Source: Rhodobiaceae bacterium
GTDB taxonomy: Bacteria > Pseudomonadota > Alphaproteobacteria > RS24
NCBI GenBank assembly: GCA_002683515.1
Contig: NYTN01000079.1
Coordinates: 1 to 6,397, forward strand
Length of the DNA: 6,397 nucleotides
Direction: 5' to 3'
The notes under the pieces are model-generated. The model ran no database searches and had not been told where the DNA came from. It was given only the letters and a program-made list of their open reading frames with translations. Positions 5,989-6,397 of the stretch are shown here, piece by piece. Made by a program: the position numbers and the translations under genes. The stretch's first letter is position 1. Each line of letters begins with the position of its first letter.

Positions 5989-6397
5989 CTAGTCGTCGCG
6001 AAAAACACGCTCACGTTTTTCATGTCTTTCTTGCGCTTCGACGCTCAATGTCGCTATTGGGCGAGCATCAAGGCGTTTAAGACTAATAGGATCACCGGTT
6101 TCCTCACAATAACCATAGGTTTGGTCATCCAGACGTCCTAACGCGGCATCAATCTTATTTACAAGTTTGCGCTGGCGGTCCCGTGTTCTTAATTCTAGTG
6201 TTTTTTCAGACTCGGACGCTGCGCGGTCAGTCACATCAGGAAGATTAAGATTGCCCTCTTGCAATGAAGAGACAGTTTCTCGTGTTTCCCGAATGATATC
6301 TTCTTTCCAAATCACAAGCTTGCGCCGGAAATATTCCCTTTGACGGGCATTCATAAAGGGTTCGCTATCACTGGGAGCATAATCTTTAGGTAAACGC
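5989..6397 (-). CDS. dksA: DksA/TraR-family transcription regulator, partial (N-terminus beyond right edge)
   Basis: DksA proteins enter the RNA polymerase secondary channel and, with ppGpp, redirect transcription in the stringent response. I read 135 codons up to the edge. The ATG at 6352-6354 is probably not the start: the frame stays open upstream through 14 more codons, including EPF just before that Met. Those codons align with E. coli DksA EEYMN, where the Met is also internal. The coiled-coil tip motif DxxDxA is intact (DVTDRA, residues 40-45 counting from the internal Met), followed by a charged helix containing ELRTRDRQRKL. The zinc-finger region (YGYCEETG to TLSVEAQER) keeps only one of the four zinc cysteines; the other three positions are T, S and A. 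I associate this single-Cys form with alphaproteobacterial DksA proteins. It ends in TAG about 200 nt before recA, with no clear terminator on its own strand. Confidence 0.9.
   Translation of the reverse strand, partial: RLPKDYAPSDSEPFMNARQREYFRRKLVIWKEDIIRETRETVSSLQEGNLNLPDVTDRAASESEKTLELRTRDRQRKLVNKIDAALGRLDDQTYGYCEETGDPISLKRLDARPIATLSVEAQERHEKRERVFRDD

Noticed and set aside
6352..6354. ATG as the start of the DksA-family gene
   Set aside because: The frame is open for 14 more codons to the window edge, and those residues align with the conserved segment before an internal Met in E. coli DksA. No ribosome-binding site stands out before this ATG.
1..6397. Mobile element, CRISPR array, tRNA, rRNA, defence or phage genes
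   Set aside because: I saw no transposase-like protein, no spaced direct repeats, no cloverleaf or rRNA sequence, and every large open frame is assigned to a conserved housekeeping gene.

Overview
This window looks like an ordinary chromosomal housekeeping segment of an alphaproteobacterium. Four points suggest this. The isocitrate dehydrogenase is of the homodimeric, eukaryote-like NADP type that is typical of that class. RecA and AlaS are adjacent and co-oriented, with icd running convergently towards alaS. The DksA-type protein has the single-cysteine version of the zinc-finger region, which I associate with alphaproteobacteria. A near-match to the alphaproteobacterial SOS box (GTTC-N7-GTTC) lies in the recA promoter. 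The DNA is fairly A+T-rich for the class, judged by eye. I cannot name the order or genus with confidence.

Layout from left to right: (1) 1-467, minus strand, the N-terminal 155 residues of a TrmJ-type tRNA 2'-O-methyltransferase, cut by the window edge. (2) 468-639, a divergent intergenic region with a 9-bp perfect inverted repeat, a second 8-bp hairpin just before the icd ribosome-binding site, and a short unlisted reading frame ending 2 nt before icd. (3) 640-1854, plus strand, icd, complete. (4) A 29-nt convergent gap with no obvious terminator. (5) 1884-4547, minus strand, alaS, complete. (6) 4548-4694, the recA terminator and a probable alaS promoter. (7) 4695-5786, minus strand, recA, complete. 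(8) 5787-5988, the recA promoter with an SOS-type box, plus an orphan terminator-like hairpin facing the other way. (9) 5989-6397, minus strand, a DksA/TraR-family regulator whose true N-terminus lies beyond the right edge.

The genes do not form one pathway. recA (recombination and SOS induction) and alaS (alanyl-tRNA charging) are consecutive on the minus strand but look separately transcribed, because a strong intrinsic terminator and a promoter-like sequence lie between them. icd supplies 2-oxoglutarate and NADPH in the TCA cycle. The TrmJ and DksA proteins belong to translation and stringent-response functions. I see no mobile element, CRISPR array, tRNA, rRNA or phage gene, and no evidence of a novel multigene system. 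The points most worth checking are regulatory: the dyads and small reading frame upstream of icd, the SOS box in the recA promoter, and the plus-strand terminator-like hairpin upstream of recA.
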